Positions 35,039 through 43,233 of a stretch of 64,000 nt of DNA are shown here, one piece after another. The stretch's first letter is position 1, and every line of letters starts with the position of its first letter. Source of the DNA: Bacillota bacterium (GTDB lineage Bacteria > Bacillota > Clostridia > Peptostreptococcales > Anaerovoracaceae). A program made the position numbers and the translations under genes. The notes below the pieces were generated by a model that was given only the letters and a program-made list of their open reading frames with translations, searched no databases and was not told where the DNA came from. The stretch is taken from the NCBI GenBank assembly GCA_017438285.1, contig JAFRVY010000026.1, forward strand, positions 1-64,000, read 5' to 3'.

Positions 35039-36247
35039 TTATTTCTGGAATCTCTCGTTTCTGCGGATCTCTTCCAGATATCCGTCGTTGATCGCCGCCT
35101 CATCGAAGGTGGCCATGTTTGCCATGACGTCGCATGCGCCCCTGATAATCTCGAAGGCGATCGGACATCCGCTGCCTTCGCCCAGTCTCATGTCAAGGGA
35201 CATGAACGGCTTGAGGCCGAGAGCCTCGACCGCAAGAGTATATCCCTTCTCATAGGACTTGTGGGATGCGATCATGTAGTCTCTGGCATCCGGCGCGATC
35301 ACCGCTGCGCAAAGTGCCGCCACGACTGATATGTATCCATCTATTACGACAGGTATCCTGCATGCCGCTGCCCCGAGGTATGCTCCTACCATGGCGCAAA
35401 TGTCGAACCCGCCCATGCTCTGGAGGGCATCCAGAACCGCTTCTCGCTGCTCGCCGCGCGCAGCCTTGCGTATTCCGCCCCACTGCCTGTAGGCTGCTGA
35501 AGCGTTATTTACTATTTCCTTCTTGCGATTGAAGCCTTCGTCGTTGACTCCGCCGCCTCTTCCGACCGTAACATCGGCATCTTCTCCGGTGATAGCCGAA
35601 AGCAGAGCGGCGCTGGTCGTCGTGTTCCCGACGCCCATTTCGCCTACGCCCATGATGTCAAAGCCCTGGGCACTGATCGCCTCTGCAGCTTCAATTCCTG
35701 CGGCTATGGCATTATCCCTCTCCTCCATGGACATGATATAGTCGTAGCCGACTGCGATATTATCCGTCTGTCCCGTCTCCGGTCTTACGCGCCTGTTGAG
35801 GATCTTGTGAGTGTCTTCAAAAGGCTCGTCCACATAAAGCTCAGCGGGAATTCCGTCTTTGACGCCCATGTCAACTATGAGAAGTTCGCTCCCGTATGAC
35901 CTGCTAAGAGCTCCAACTCCCGTTAGCCTTCTCGTGAAATTCACCGTCTGGGCCATGGTCACGCTCTGGGGAGCCGATGCGACCCCCTCGTCGGCGACGC
36001 CGTTGTCAGCACAAAATACCGCCACGCAGCCCCGGTCAATCTTGTTGATCACGCTTCCCGTCATGCCGGCGATTCTGATGGAAATCTCCTCGAGAAGTCC
36101 CAGACTTCCCGGCGGTTTGGCGAGGCTCGCCTGCCGCTCTGAAGCCTCCGCGATGATCTCCTGATCTGCAGGCTGAATCCTCGCAATCGTCTCGTTTATG
36201 ATCTCTTTTGTTGTCTTGTTTTTCTCTTCTGTTCTGGACATACTCAT
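35039..36247 (-). CDS. cobT: Nicotinate-nucleotide--dimethylbenzimidazole phosphoribosyltransferase
   Basis: CobT makes alpha-ribazole-5'-phosphate from a base and nicotinate mononucleotide. The 402-aa protein has KPPGSLGLLE (substrate loop), GEMGVGNTTTSAALL, MGGFDICAMVGAYLGA and MRLGEGSGCPIAFE with the catalytic Glu. It is a little longer than the usual 350 aa because of a charged N-terminal extension. It opens the cobT-cobU-cobS-cobU-like-cobC cluster. No cobalamin riboswitch precedes it. The ATG has no ribosome site, and a TATAAT ends 5 nt upstream. Confidence 0.95.
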   Translation of the reverse strand: MSMSRTEEKNKTTKEIINETIARIQPADQEIIAEASERQASLAKPPGSLGLLEEISIRIAGMTGSVINKIDRGCVAVFCADNGVADEGVASAPQSVTMAQTVNFTRRLTGVGALSRSYGSELLIVDMGVKDGIPAELYVDEPFEDTHKILNRRVRPETGQTDNIAVGYDYIMSMEERDNAIAAGIEAAEAISAQGFDIMGVGEMGVGNTTTSAALLSAITGEDADVTVGRGGGVNDEGFNRKKEIVNNASAAYRQWGGIRKAARGEQREAVLDALQSMGGFDICAMVGAYLGAAACRIPVVIDGYISVVAALCAAVIAPDARDYMIASHKSYEKGYTLAVEALGLKPFMSLDMRLGEGSGCPIAFEIIRGACDVMANMATFDEAAINDGYLEEIRRNERFQK

Positions 36248-36280
36248 ACATAATTATACTATCATACAAACGCCCATATG

Positions 36281-36328
36281 TAAAAGGACCCGAAGGCCAT
36301 TTTCGTGACTTTCGGGTCCTTATTTTTT
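36281..36328. terminator. Terminator between class V aminotransferase gene and cobT
   Basis: An 11-bp perfect stem AAGGACCCGAA/TTCGGGTCCTT (36284-36294 with 36311-36321) has a 16-nt loop. The U-tract is better on the plus strand, but on the minus strand it ends the transcript of the 36337-37623 gene. Confidence 0.7.
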
Positions 36329-36336
36329 GCCCTTAT

Positions 36337-37623
36337 CTACTTATAATCGTCATATTCGCCGTAGGCGATGGATGCAATGGTTGCCAGGGTGCGGTCGATG
36401 TCCGATTCTGTGCAATACGGAGCCAGACCGACTCTGATCAGCCCGCCGGATTCGGTCAGGCCGAAGGCCGAAATGACTTCGATGGCATAGAAATCGCCGT
36501 GCCATGAATTGATGCCTTTGTCACCCAGGATCTTGGTGACGAATTCAGGCGCGTAACCGTCCATGGTGAATGCAACGGTCGGCGTTCTCGGTTCACCCTC
36601 AGCCGGTCCATATACGGTGACGCCCGGCAGTCTGCGCAGACCTCTTCTAAGCTTTTCGGAAAGCGGTCCTTCGTAGGCGTCGAATGCCAGCATGCCGGCA
36701 ACGACGTTCCTCCTGCGTCCTGTTAGTCCTGCGAGTTCATCTTCAAAGCACTCGGCATACTCTGCGCCGGTGTCCGCAATGAAGTTGACGACTTCCGTCA
36801 GACCTGCCAGGAACTCGTACTGCGGGGTTGCCATATGGAACTTACGGCTGCCGTGGGCGATGTCTTCCGCTCCGGCATTGTTGAACTCCAGGCTTTCGAG
36901 CAGATCCGTGTTCATGTACGCCAGACCCATATGCGGTCCAAAGAATTTGTACGGCGAACAGAGCAGCACGTCTGTGCCGATAGCCTTGACGTCGACCGGC
37001 AGATGCGCTGCGTAGTGGACGGCGTCAACGACGGTGACCGCGCCCGCCTCGTGTGCCAGGTCGATGTATTTCTTGACATCGGTAATGGTTCCGATGGCGT
37101 TGCTTGCCCAGTTGACTGCGACGACCTTTGTTTTATCTGAAAGTTTCGATTTGTAGTCCTCGAAATCCAGCTGCTGCGTCTCGGTATCCAGTCTGACCTG
37201 CTTGACCTCGAAGCCCAGCTTGCCCAGTCTTCTCCACGGCTGGCTGTTGCATCTGTGGTCGATCTCGGTGATGATCAGTTCATCGCCCGGTTTGAGAGTC
37301 TTGGCGATGTTGACGGAGAAGTTGTAGCTGTGCTGGGTGGAGCCGACACTGAAACCGACTTCCTGCGGTGAGCACCCCAGGAAATCCGCCGCGGCGGCGA
37401 AAGCCTTTTGCTCTACTTCGTCCGTGATGTAACTTGCCTTGAAGTTACCGCCCTCGTTTGCATTGTCATTGATGAGATATCCGACGATCGCGTCGACAAC
37501 TCTCTGAGGCAGCTGTGTTCCGCCTGGGCCGTCAAGATAAGCGATCGGTGCTCCGGCAACTTCGAGCGAGCATGCCGGGAAATTGCTTCTGAATTTCTGC
37601 ACATCGAATTTGAAATCTTTCAT
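36337..37623 (-). CDS. Cysteine desulfurase-like class V aminotransferase
   Basis: This 428-aa PLP enzyme belongs to the SufS/NifS-like group. Motifs are YLDGPGGTQLPQ at the N-terminus, STQHSYNF, EIDHRCNSQPWRR, VDAVHYAAH and the PLP lysine in CSPYKFFGPHMG. It resembles the VC1184-type subfamily of cysteine desulfurase-like proteins rather than canonical IscS or SufS. No iron-sulfur assembly genes are nearby, so the substrate is open. It has its own promoter and is divergent from the PucR-type regulator. Confidence 0.87.
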   Translation of the reverse strand: MKDFKFDVQKFRSNFPACSLEVAGAPIAYLDGPGGTQLPQRVVDAIVGYLINDNANEGGNFKASYITDEVEQKAFAAAADFLGCSPQEVGFSVGSTQHSYNFSVNIAKTLKPGDELIITEIDHRCNSQPWRRLGKLGFEVKQVRLDTETQQLDFEDYKSKLSDKTKVVAVNWASNAIGTITDVKKYIDLAHEAGAVTVVDAVHYAAHLPVDVKAIGTDVLLCSPYKFFGPHMGLAYMNTDLLESLEFNNAGAEDIAHGSRKFHMATPQYEFLAGLTEVVNFIADTGAEYAECFEDELAGLTGRRRNVVAGMLAFDAYEGPLSEKLRRGLRRLPGVTVYGPAEGEPRTPTVAFTMDGYAPEFVTKILGDKGINSWHGDFYAIEVISAFGLTESGGLIRVGLAPYCTESDIDRTLATIASIAYGEYDDYK

Positions 37624-37654
37624 AGCTGATTCCTCCTATCTATGTTCTGCCTTG

Positions 37655-37682
37655 ATTTTACCACTTTGCTTCGCTATTTCAA
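37655..37682 (-). promoter_or_regulatory. Promoter of the class V aminotransferase gene
   Basis: TTGAAA (37677-37682), a 16-bp spacer and an extended -10 TGGTAAAAT (TAAAAT at 37655-37660). Confidence 0.6.
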
Positions 37683-37723
37683 CAGAGATTCCTTGTTTCG
37701 CATACCATTTTTGGCCAAGTTTT

Positions 37724-37738
37724 TTGTAATTTTTACAA
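37724..37738. promoter_or_regulatory. Inverted repeat TTGTAA-TTT-TTACAA in the divergent region
   Basis: A perfect 6-bp inverted repeat with a 3-bp centre lies between the divergent aminotransferase and pucR-like promoters. It could be an operator for the regulator encoded at 37842. Confidence 0.4.
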
Positions 37739-37767
37739 TGGACTCGGCCTATTGTTCCGTGTTTTAC

Positions 37768-37796
37768 TTGTATTGGGAGGAGTTCCTTGGTATACT
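37768..37796 (+). promoter_or_regulatory. Promoter of the PucR-type regulator
   Basis: TTGTAT (37768-37773), a 17-bp spacer and TATACT (37791-37796). The leader ends with CTCCTGAGGAG, a small inverted repeat that includes the ribosome site. Confidence 0.55.
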
Positions 37797-37841
37797 TTCT
37801 AAAAAGTTGTACCTTTCACAGGCCTCCTGAGGAGCGGCGAC

Positions 37842-39023
37842 ATGCTTAAAGTAATCGACCTTTTGTCCCTCGATGAATTCGAATCGTTCAGGCTGATTTC
37901 GGATTCAAAAGGGCTCTACAACAACGTATCCGGAACGAGTATCCTCGACTGGGAAACGCCCAAGGAAATCGCAAAGGACTTTCGCCCTGAGGACTTCGTA
38001 TTCATTACGTTATATATGACCAGTCCGGAACCGGAAAACATGGAAGAACGTTACAAAGCGATGTTCAACGTAAACGTGGCTGCAATAGGCATCAAAGTTG
38101 CGGACCAGGACAGCTTCCAGATTCCCGAAGAGATCATTAATATGGCAAACATGCACAGGACACCTCTCTTCACCTATACCGAGGCCTACCTGGAGGACCT
38201 TATCTTCGCCATACGCTCGGCCGTGTTCTACAACGATGCAAACAGGGTTTCCCTGGACTACCTGAGGTTCCTCATGGAAAGCGGCGAAGACATGACGCTG
38301 AATATAGCCAAGAAGCTCAATCCGCTGTTTAATGACAATCTGGTTTGCTTCTGCGCCATACCGGGTTCACCGGATTCCGAAGGTCTGCTGGAATACGCCC
38401 TTGAACAGTACCGCAAAACGCTCACGCACAACCTTTACATTTACAAGAGCGGCGACGCCTTTATCAAGTGCAGCCGGTGTATTATGATAATATATACTTC
38501 CGAGGAGGAAATTTCCGGTGACGAAGAATCTCTCAACGGGATTCTTCAGGGATTCGGCCTGGACAGCAGTCATTTCTGCATCGGATCCTCATCACCAAAG
38601 ACCTGGCTGAGACTTTTGAAAGAAGCTCTCGTGGAAGCTGTCAGCGCTGCGCTCAGCGCTTTCGTCAACGGGGAGGACCGCAAGCTTTTCGATCAGATTG
38701 GTTCTGATGGTCTGATCATCCCGTTCCTCGACAGCAAGCCGCACGTGGTCTTTTACCGCAAGACGCTGGAGACGCTGACCGCCTATGACGAGCAGCACTC
38801 ATCACACCTTCTGGATACTTTGCTCTGCTACGTCGATTGCGGGGGCGATGTGAACCTCACCGCAAAGAAGATGTTCCAGCACGGAAACACCATCCGCTAC
38901 AGGCTGGATAAGATAAAGAATGTTCTTGGCATTTCACTGTCAGCTGATGCGTACGTCCAGTTGTACCTGTTCGCCAAGATGCACAAGATATACAGCATTC
39001 TCAACGATGAACAGCTTATCTGA
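37842..39023 (+). CDS. PucR-family transcriptional regulator
   Basis: This 393-aa regulator has an N-terminal PucR-like domain (LLSLDEFESFRLISDSKGLYNNVSGT style, about 1-125), a middle GGDEF-like/CdaR spacer, and a C-terminal PucR-type HTH (VNLTAKKMFQHGNTIRYRLDKI, about 335-385). PucR/CdaR proteins commonly activate catabolic or transport genes next to them. The EamA transporter starts 33 bp downstream and may be its target or operon partner. Confidence 0.88.
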   Translation: MLKVIDLLSLDEFESFRLISDSKGLYNNVSGTSILDWETPKEIAKDFRPEDFVFITLYMTSPEPENMEERYKAMFNVNVAAIGIKVADQDSFQIPEEIINMANMHRTPLFTYTEAYLEDLIFAIRSAVFYNDANRVSLDYLRFLMESGEDMTLNIAKKLNPLFNDNLVCFCAIPGSPDSEGLLEYALEQYRKTLTHNLYIYKSGDAFIKCSRCIMIIYTSEEEISGDEESLNGILQGFGLDSSHFCIGSSSPKTWLRLLKEALVEAVSAALSAFVNGEDRKLFDQIGSDGLIIPFLDSKPHVVFYRKTLETLTAYDEQHSSHLLDTLLCYVDCGGDVNLTAKKMFQHGNTIRYRLDKIKNVLGISLSADAYVQLYLFAKMHKIYSILNDEQLI

Positions 39024-39056
39024 TCCGATAACGCATGAATAGAATGGAGGAAAACT

Positions 39057-39962
39057 ATGAAAAACCAACTCAAAGGTAATGCGCTGCTCATGACGACAGC
39101 AATCATATGGGGAACGGCTTTTGTTGCGCAAAAGGCCGGCATGGATCTTCTCGGACCGATTGCGTTCAACGGAATCAGAACAGTTGTCGGTGCCTTGGCA
39201 CTCGTCCCTGTCATCCTCATCATGAATAGGAAGAAAAAAGAAAAAGAGCCTTGGAACAAGACTCTTATTATCGGCGGCATCTGCTGCGGTCTAGCCCTTT
39301 GCGCCGCAGGCAATGTCCAGCAGATCGGCCTCTATTATACATCCGTATCCCACACAGGATTCATCACCGCGCTGTACGTGGTCATCGTACCGCTCATGGG
39401 AATCTTCCTTAAAAAGAGAATCACACCGATCATGTGGTGCTGCGTTTTCGCTTCAGCAGTTGGTCTGTATCTGCTTTGCATTCCTGCGTCCGGGTTCGGA
39501 AGTGTCAACATCGGAGACATCATCATTCTGGTATGCGCCGGCTGTTTCGCGGTACACATTCTCGTTATCGACCACTTCTCACCGAAGGTCGACGGCGTGA
39601 AACTGTCCTGCATCCAGTTCTTCGTAGCGGGTATCCTCTCGCTGATCATCATGCCGATCGTCGATCCTGCGCTGGGACACGCCCTGCCGACGTTCGCGTC
39701 TGTCACAGGCTCCTGGTTCACGATCCTCTACGCCGGCATCATGTCCTGCGGCGTTGCTTATACGCTTCAGGTCGTCGGACAAAAATATACTGACCCGGCC
39801 ATCGCATCTATGATACTCTGTCTCGAATCAGTATTTGCTCTCATTGCAGGTATGATCATCCTCGGAGAGATGATGTCGATCAGGGAGATCCTGGGCTGCG
39901 CCATCATGTTCGCCGCCATTGTCATTGCCAATCTTCCGGTCAGCACACGCCAGCGGAATTAA
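39057..39962 (+). CDS. EamA/DMT superfamily transporter
   Basis: This 301-aa protein has about ten membrane segments and two EamA repeats: ALLMTTAIIWGTAFVAQK near the N-terminus and GIMSCGVAYTLQVVGQKY in the second half. SVFALIAGMIILGE is a typical ninth-helix motif. EamA proteins export amino acids or other small metabolites; the substrate cannot be read from sequence. It is preceded by TGGAGGAAAACT and probably shares the pucR-like transcript. Confidence 0.9.
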   Translation: MKNQLKGNALLMTTAIIWGTAFVAQKAGMDLLGPIAFNGIRTVVGALALVPVILIMNRKKKEKEPWNKTLIIGGICCGLALCAAGNVQQIGLYYTSVSHTGFITALYVVIVPLMGIFLKKRITPIMWCCVFASAVGLYLLCIPASGFGSVNIGDIIILVCAGCFAVHILVIDHFSPKVDGVKLSCIQFFVAGILSLIIMPIVDPALGHALPTFASVTGSWFTILYAGIMSCGVAYTLQVVGQKYTDPAIASMILCLESVFALIAGMIILGEMMSIREILGCAIMFAAIVIANLPVSTRQRN

Positions 39963-39982
39963 CGGCATTGCGGTGAATCATT

Positions 39983-40870
39983 TTAACTGGTCTGGGGCTG
40001 CAATTCCCCGTTGAGTTTACCCTTGACGTATCCTTCCGGATCGAGGACGACGGTTTCAAACCCAAGTTCCTTGAGGACCGCTTCAGTCTCAGCCATGTAT
40101 TTTTCACGAAACGCAGGGATCTCATCCGGGTCCAGCTCGATGCGAGCCAGAAGGCGTTCGCCGCCTGCCCTTTCATGGCAGCGCACACGCACCTGCGAAA
40201 ACCCCTTCGATCTGATATATGACTCGGCGCCGTAAATGGCGCTGAGTTTTTTTTCGGTAATTTTCTCACCGTACGGTACTCTCGACGCCAGGCATGCAAA
40301 GGCCGGCTTCTCCCAGATCATGCGTCCGGCATCTTCCGGCGCGAGGGAAACCAGAGCCGCCCTGATCTTCTCATCGCGGTCCGCCAGCTCCTCGAGGGCC
40401 TGTCTGATCTCCGCCTTGGTGAGTCCCGCTTCCTTCAGCGGACTTGCCACGCCGAGCTCCGTGATGGCACGGTAACCCGGTCTGTAATCCAGCATATCGT
40501 CAGCATTGGTGCCGTCGGCCAGGACGCTTCCCACCATCTCAGCCCGCATCTTCAGGGTTCCGAAGATCTCCTTCTTGCAGTGGTAGCACCTGTCCTCAGG
40601 ATTGTCACGGATGATGTCCATGACGTGACTCACATCGAAGCTCTTGTGGCTGATGCCCAGCCTGTCACAGACATCGCGGGCGTAGTCGATCTCATCCCTG
40701 GCAAAGTGGGGACCGTTTGCGGTACATGCCGCCACCCGGTCATCGCCCCACAATTCATATGCAAAAGCCAGGAGGAACGTGCTGTCCACCCCTCCCGAAA
40801 AGGCCACGATCATCTGACCGTATCCCTTCAATATATCTTCCAGTTTCTCGAGTTTTTCGTCCAGTGTCAT
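39983..40870 (-). CDS. larE: ATP-dependent sacrificial sulfur transferase LarE
   Basis: LarE supplies sulfur to the nickel-pincer cofactor of lactate racemase. This 295-aa PP-loop protein has SGGVDSTFLL (ATP binding), CYHCK (here DRCYHCKKEIF), DGTNADDMLDYRPG and EKPAFACLASRVPYGEKIT. The last contains the sacrificial cysteine region. larA, larB and larC are not in the window, so LarE here is an orphan. It is last in the collinear minus-strand series, 33 bp after the mutase-epimerase fusion. Confidence 0.9.
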   Translation of the reverse strand: MTLDEKLEKLEDILKGYGQMIVAFSGGVDSTFLLAFAYELWGDDRVAACTANGPHFARDEIDYARDVCDRLGISHKSFDVSHVMDIIRDNPEDRCYHCKKEIFGTLKMRAEMVGSVLADGTNADDMLDYRPGYRAITELGVASPLKEAGLTKAEIRQALEELADRDEKIRAALVSLAPEDAGRMIWEKPAFACLASRVPYGEKITEKKLSAIYGAESYIRSKGFSQVRVRCHERAGGERLLARIELDPDEIPAFREKYMAETEAVLKELGFETVVLDPEGYVKGKLNGELQPQTS

Positions 40871-40903
40871 AGGATTCTTACCTTTGAACCTTCCTTGCAG
40901 AAG

Positions 40904-43174
40904 CTATCCCTTAAGAAGCCTCTCTTCATCGATTCCAATATCCGCGACCATGGTTTCGCCGCAATACTTCTCTGCGAAAGCCTGGATGTGCACCGGCTTG
41001 CAGGCGTGGAATGTGATCGTACGGTCCGCCTGTACCGTGTTTTCATCGACGCCTTCTTCGTCAGTCAGATCGCCGCCCAGTCCCGACGGGATATCGAGGG
41101 CAAAGACTTTGGCCCCCTTCGCCTTCGCTTCGTTGATGTATTTCGCCGCTTTGAGACCGCCGTCCTTCAGCTGCCCGCGGAAGCCCGTTCCGTACATGGC
41201 GTCCACGATGATGTCCGGCGCGCCAGCCAAAAGCGCTGCATCGCCACCTGCCTCTGGTTGTGCTGACGATATATCAACGACTTTGCTCTTGTCCCTGATC
41301 AGCCCGTAGTTCGTGACAGCGTCCGCTGTCTTTGGCTCGCCGTCAGCGAGAATGACCGTGACATCATAGCCCGCTTCCTGCAGTTTCCTGGCTACGACGA
41401 ATCCGTCGCCGCCGTTGTTGCCTTTGCCGCAGAAGATGAACGCCCTGCATGGCTTGCCGGCCTCCATGATGATCTCGGAAGCTCTCGTGCCGGCGTTTTC
41501 CATCATCTGATAATAGGAGAGTCCGTCAGCGTCGGCCCTTTTTTCCAGGACCTTCATCTGCCCGCAGGTCACGAAGTGCCTGTCGGAAACCTTCATTTTT
41601 TCCAGACCAAGCTTGTCATACGGTGCGAGGAAATCTCCCAGGACTTTCTTGATCAGGAGATTGCCGCCCTTCTTGTCCGATGCGATGTTCAGCGGCAAAA
41701 TCGGATCGTGAAGAGACTTCCTGAGCAGGCACCAGCCATCAGGAAAATTGATCCTGACGCCTTCATAATTAGGCTGCTCCAGAGAAAGGGCCACGCCCGC
41801 TCTACCGTCCGCCGTGTCGTTCTCCAGTACAAAGGCTTCCAGATCTGCAAGGACCTTGTCGCCATACGGTCCGAACTCTTCACAGTTGATCGGAATCCTG
41901 ACTTCCTCATCATCGGCCGGATCGGCCAGTCCCGCGATCACGCTGTCGATCGGCTTCCCCTCCTTAAAGAGGTTCGCTGCCTTGATCACGATCTTCGTAG
42001 CCAGATATGCGCCGTCGTCAAGGAAATAGTTTTCCTTGAGAGCGGCATGTCCCGAAGTCTCGATAGCAAGCTGGGAATCAATTCCCTGCTCGTTGAGTTC
42101 GATGGACTTGTTGATAACGTTTCTATATCCTCTCCTGTAGCGGAAATGTTTCAGCCCCAGGTCCTTTTCGAGAAATTCCGTCAGCTGACGGCTCGTGATA
42201 CTGTCGGTCACGACGGTCGTCCCCGGATGATCCTGTGCGACGAGAGCTGCCGCCATGGCGACGATGCCGTTGCGCGCGATCTCCCTTCCGTTACTGTCAA
42301 CAGCTGCCGATCTGTCTACATCCGTGTCGAAAATGATTCCCATGTCGGCACCGACAGACAGGACTTTGTCCGATATGGATTTCATGGCTTCCCTGTTTTC
42401 CGGGTTCGGCGCATGGTTCGGGAAGGTTCCGTCCGGGTCGAGGAACTGGCTCTCCGAAACATCGGCGCCCAAAGGCTCCAAAACGCGCGTCGCATAGAAC
42501 CCGCCGCTGCCGTTGCCGGCATCGATAACGATCTTCATGCCTTCGAGAGGCCGTTCGCTTCCAGCGCCCTCTATGATGAGTTTTTTCAGATGTTCGCTGT
42601 ACGGAGTCATGATGTCCGCCGCCCCGACGGTCGCTCCTTCTGTGCCCTTTGCTCCGGCAGCGTCTGCACCCGCACCGATAGCCGTTGCGCCGGATGCTTC
42701 GGTAGCCGTTGCCCCTGCTGCTTCGATGGCTGCGGCGCCTTCCAGGATCGCCGTGATGTCCTTTTTATCCAGACCGCCGTCTTTTGTGAAGAACTTGAAT
42801 CCGTTTCTGTTGAACGGCAGGTGGCTTGCTGTGATCATTACGGTGCCGTCACACTTGAATTCCGGGAAAATCGTTGCCATGAACATGGCAGGCGTAGATG
42901 CCAGACCGAAGTCCAGGACTTCGCATCCCTGTGCCGTGAAGCCTTTGCTGATGGCTGCCGCCAGATCAGCTCCGGTGATGCGCGGATCTCTGCCTGTTGC
43001 GAGTTTCAGGTCCGCCGGGTCTTTGCCGAGTCTGTCCGCAAGCCAAAGTACGAAGCTCTGTCCGATACACGCCGCTTCCGGCGCCGTCAAATTCGGGTGC
43101 TCGCCCTCGATCCCCTCGATCGCAACGCCTCTGATGTCACTTCCGTTCTGCAGTTTCTTGTACTTTTCGATCAT
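40904..43174 (-). CDS. Fusion of phosphohexomutase (PMM/PGM) and NAD(P)H-hydrate epimerase (YjeF_N)
   Basis: This is one uninterrupted 756-aa frame. Residues 1-520 are an alpha-D-phosphohexomutase: phosphoserine loop TASHLPFNRNG (S117), metal loop DTDVDR (283-288), sugar loop ETSGH (372-376) and phosphate-binding RINFPDGW. A low-complexity Ala/Gly/Thr insert occupies 145-186. Residues 537-756 are a YjeF_N NAD(P)HX epimerase: ENAGTRASE, CGKGNNGGDGFVVAR (582-596), VDAMYGTGFRG and LDIPSGLGGD (D694). The ADP-dependent dehydratase domain usually fused to YjeF_N is absent. The first half presumably acts on mannose or glucose phosphates; the second repairs damaged NAD(P)H. The combination is unusual. 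Confidence 0.93.
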   Translation of the reverse strand: MIEKYKKLQNGSDIRGVAIEGIEGEHPNLTAPEAACIGQSFVLWLADRLGKDPADLKLATGRDPRITGADLAAAISKGFTAQGCEVLDFGLASTPAMFMATIFPEFKCDGTVMITASHLPFNRNGFKFFTKDGGLDKKDITAILEGAAAIEAAGATATEASGATAIGAGADAAGAKGTEGATVGAADIMTPYSEHLKKLIIEGAGSERPLEGMKIVIDAGNGSGGFYATRVLEPLGADVSESQFLDPDGTFPNHAPNPENREAMKSISDKVLSVGADMGIIFDTDVDRSAAVDSNGREIARNGIVAMAAALVAQDHPGTTVVTDSITSRQLTEFLEKDLGLKHFRYRRGYRNVINKSIELNEQGIDSQLAIETSGHAALKENYFLDDGAYLATKIVIKAANLFKEGKPIDSVIAGLADPADDEEVRIPINCEEFGPYGDKVLADLEAFVLENDTADGRAGVALSLEQPNYEGVRINFPDGWCLLRKSLHDPILPLNIASDKKGGNLLIKKVLGDFLAPYDKLGLEKMKVSDRHFVTCGQMKVLEKRADADGLSYYQMMENAGTRASEIIMEAGKPCRAFIFCGKGNNGGDGFVVARKLQEAGYDVTVILADGEPKTADAVTNYGLIRDKSKVVDISSAQPEAGGDAALLAGAPDIIVDAMYGTGFRGQLKDGGLKAAKYINEAKAKGAKVFALDIPSGLGGDLTDEEGVDENTVQADRTITFHACKPVHIQAFAEKYCGETMVADIGIDEERLLKG

Positions 43175-43192
43175 TTCTTCACCTCAAAATAG

Positions 43193-43218
43193 AAGCCCCG
43201 ACGTAAACGCCAGGGCTT
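43193..43218 (-). terminator. Hairpin between gntR-type gene and the mutase-epimerase gene
   Basis: On the minus strand AAGCCCTGGCG/CGTCGGGGCTT (11 bp with two G-U pairs, loop TTTA) is followed by TCTATTTTG. It may be a weak terminator or an attenuator, as it ends 19 nt before the next start codon. Confidence 0.5.
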
Positions 43219-43233
43219 ATGGTTTCACTTCTA

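Noticed and set aside
36248..36336. Cobalamin riboswitch upstream of cobT
   Set aside because: The gap is only 89 bp and is mostly a terminator hairpin. No B12-box-like sequence was seen.
41576..43192. Plus-strand open frame of 538 codons
   Set aside because: It is antisense to the mutase-epimerase fusion, whose motifs and codon pattern are clear. The antisense product has no recognisable domain.
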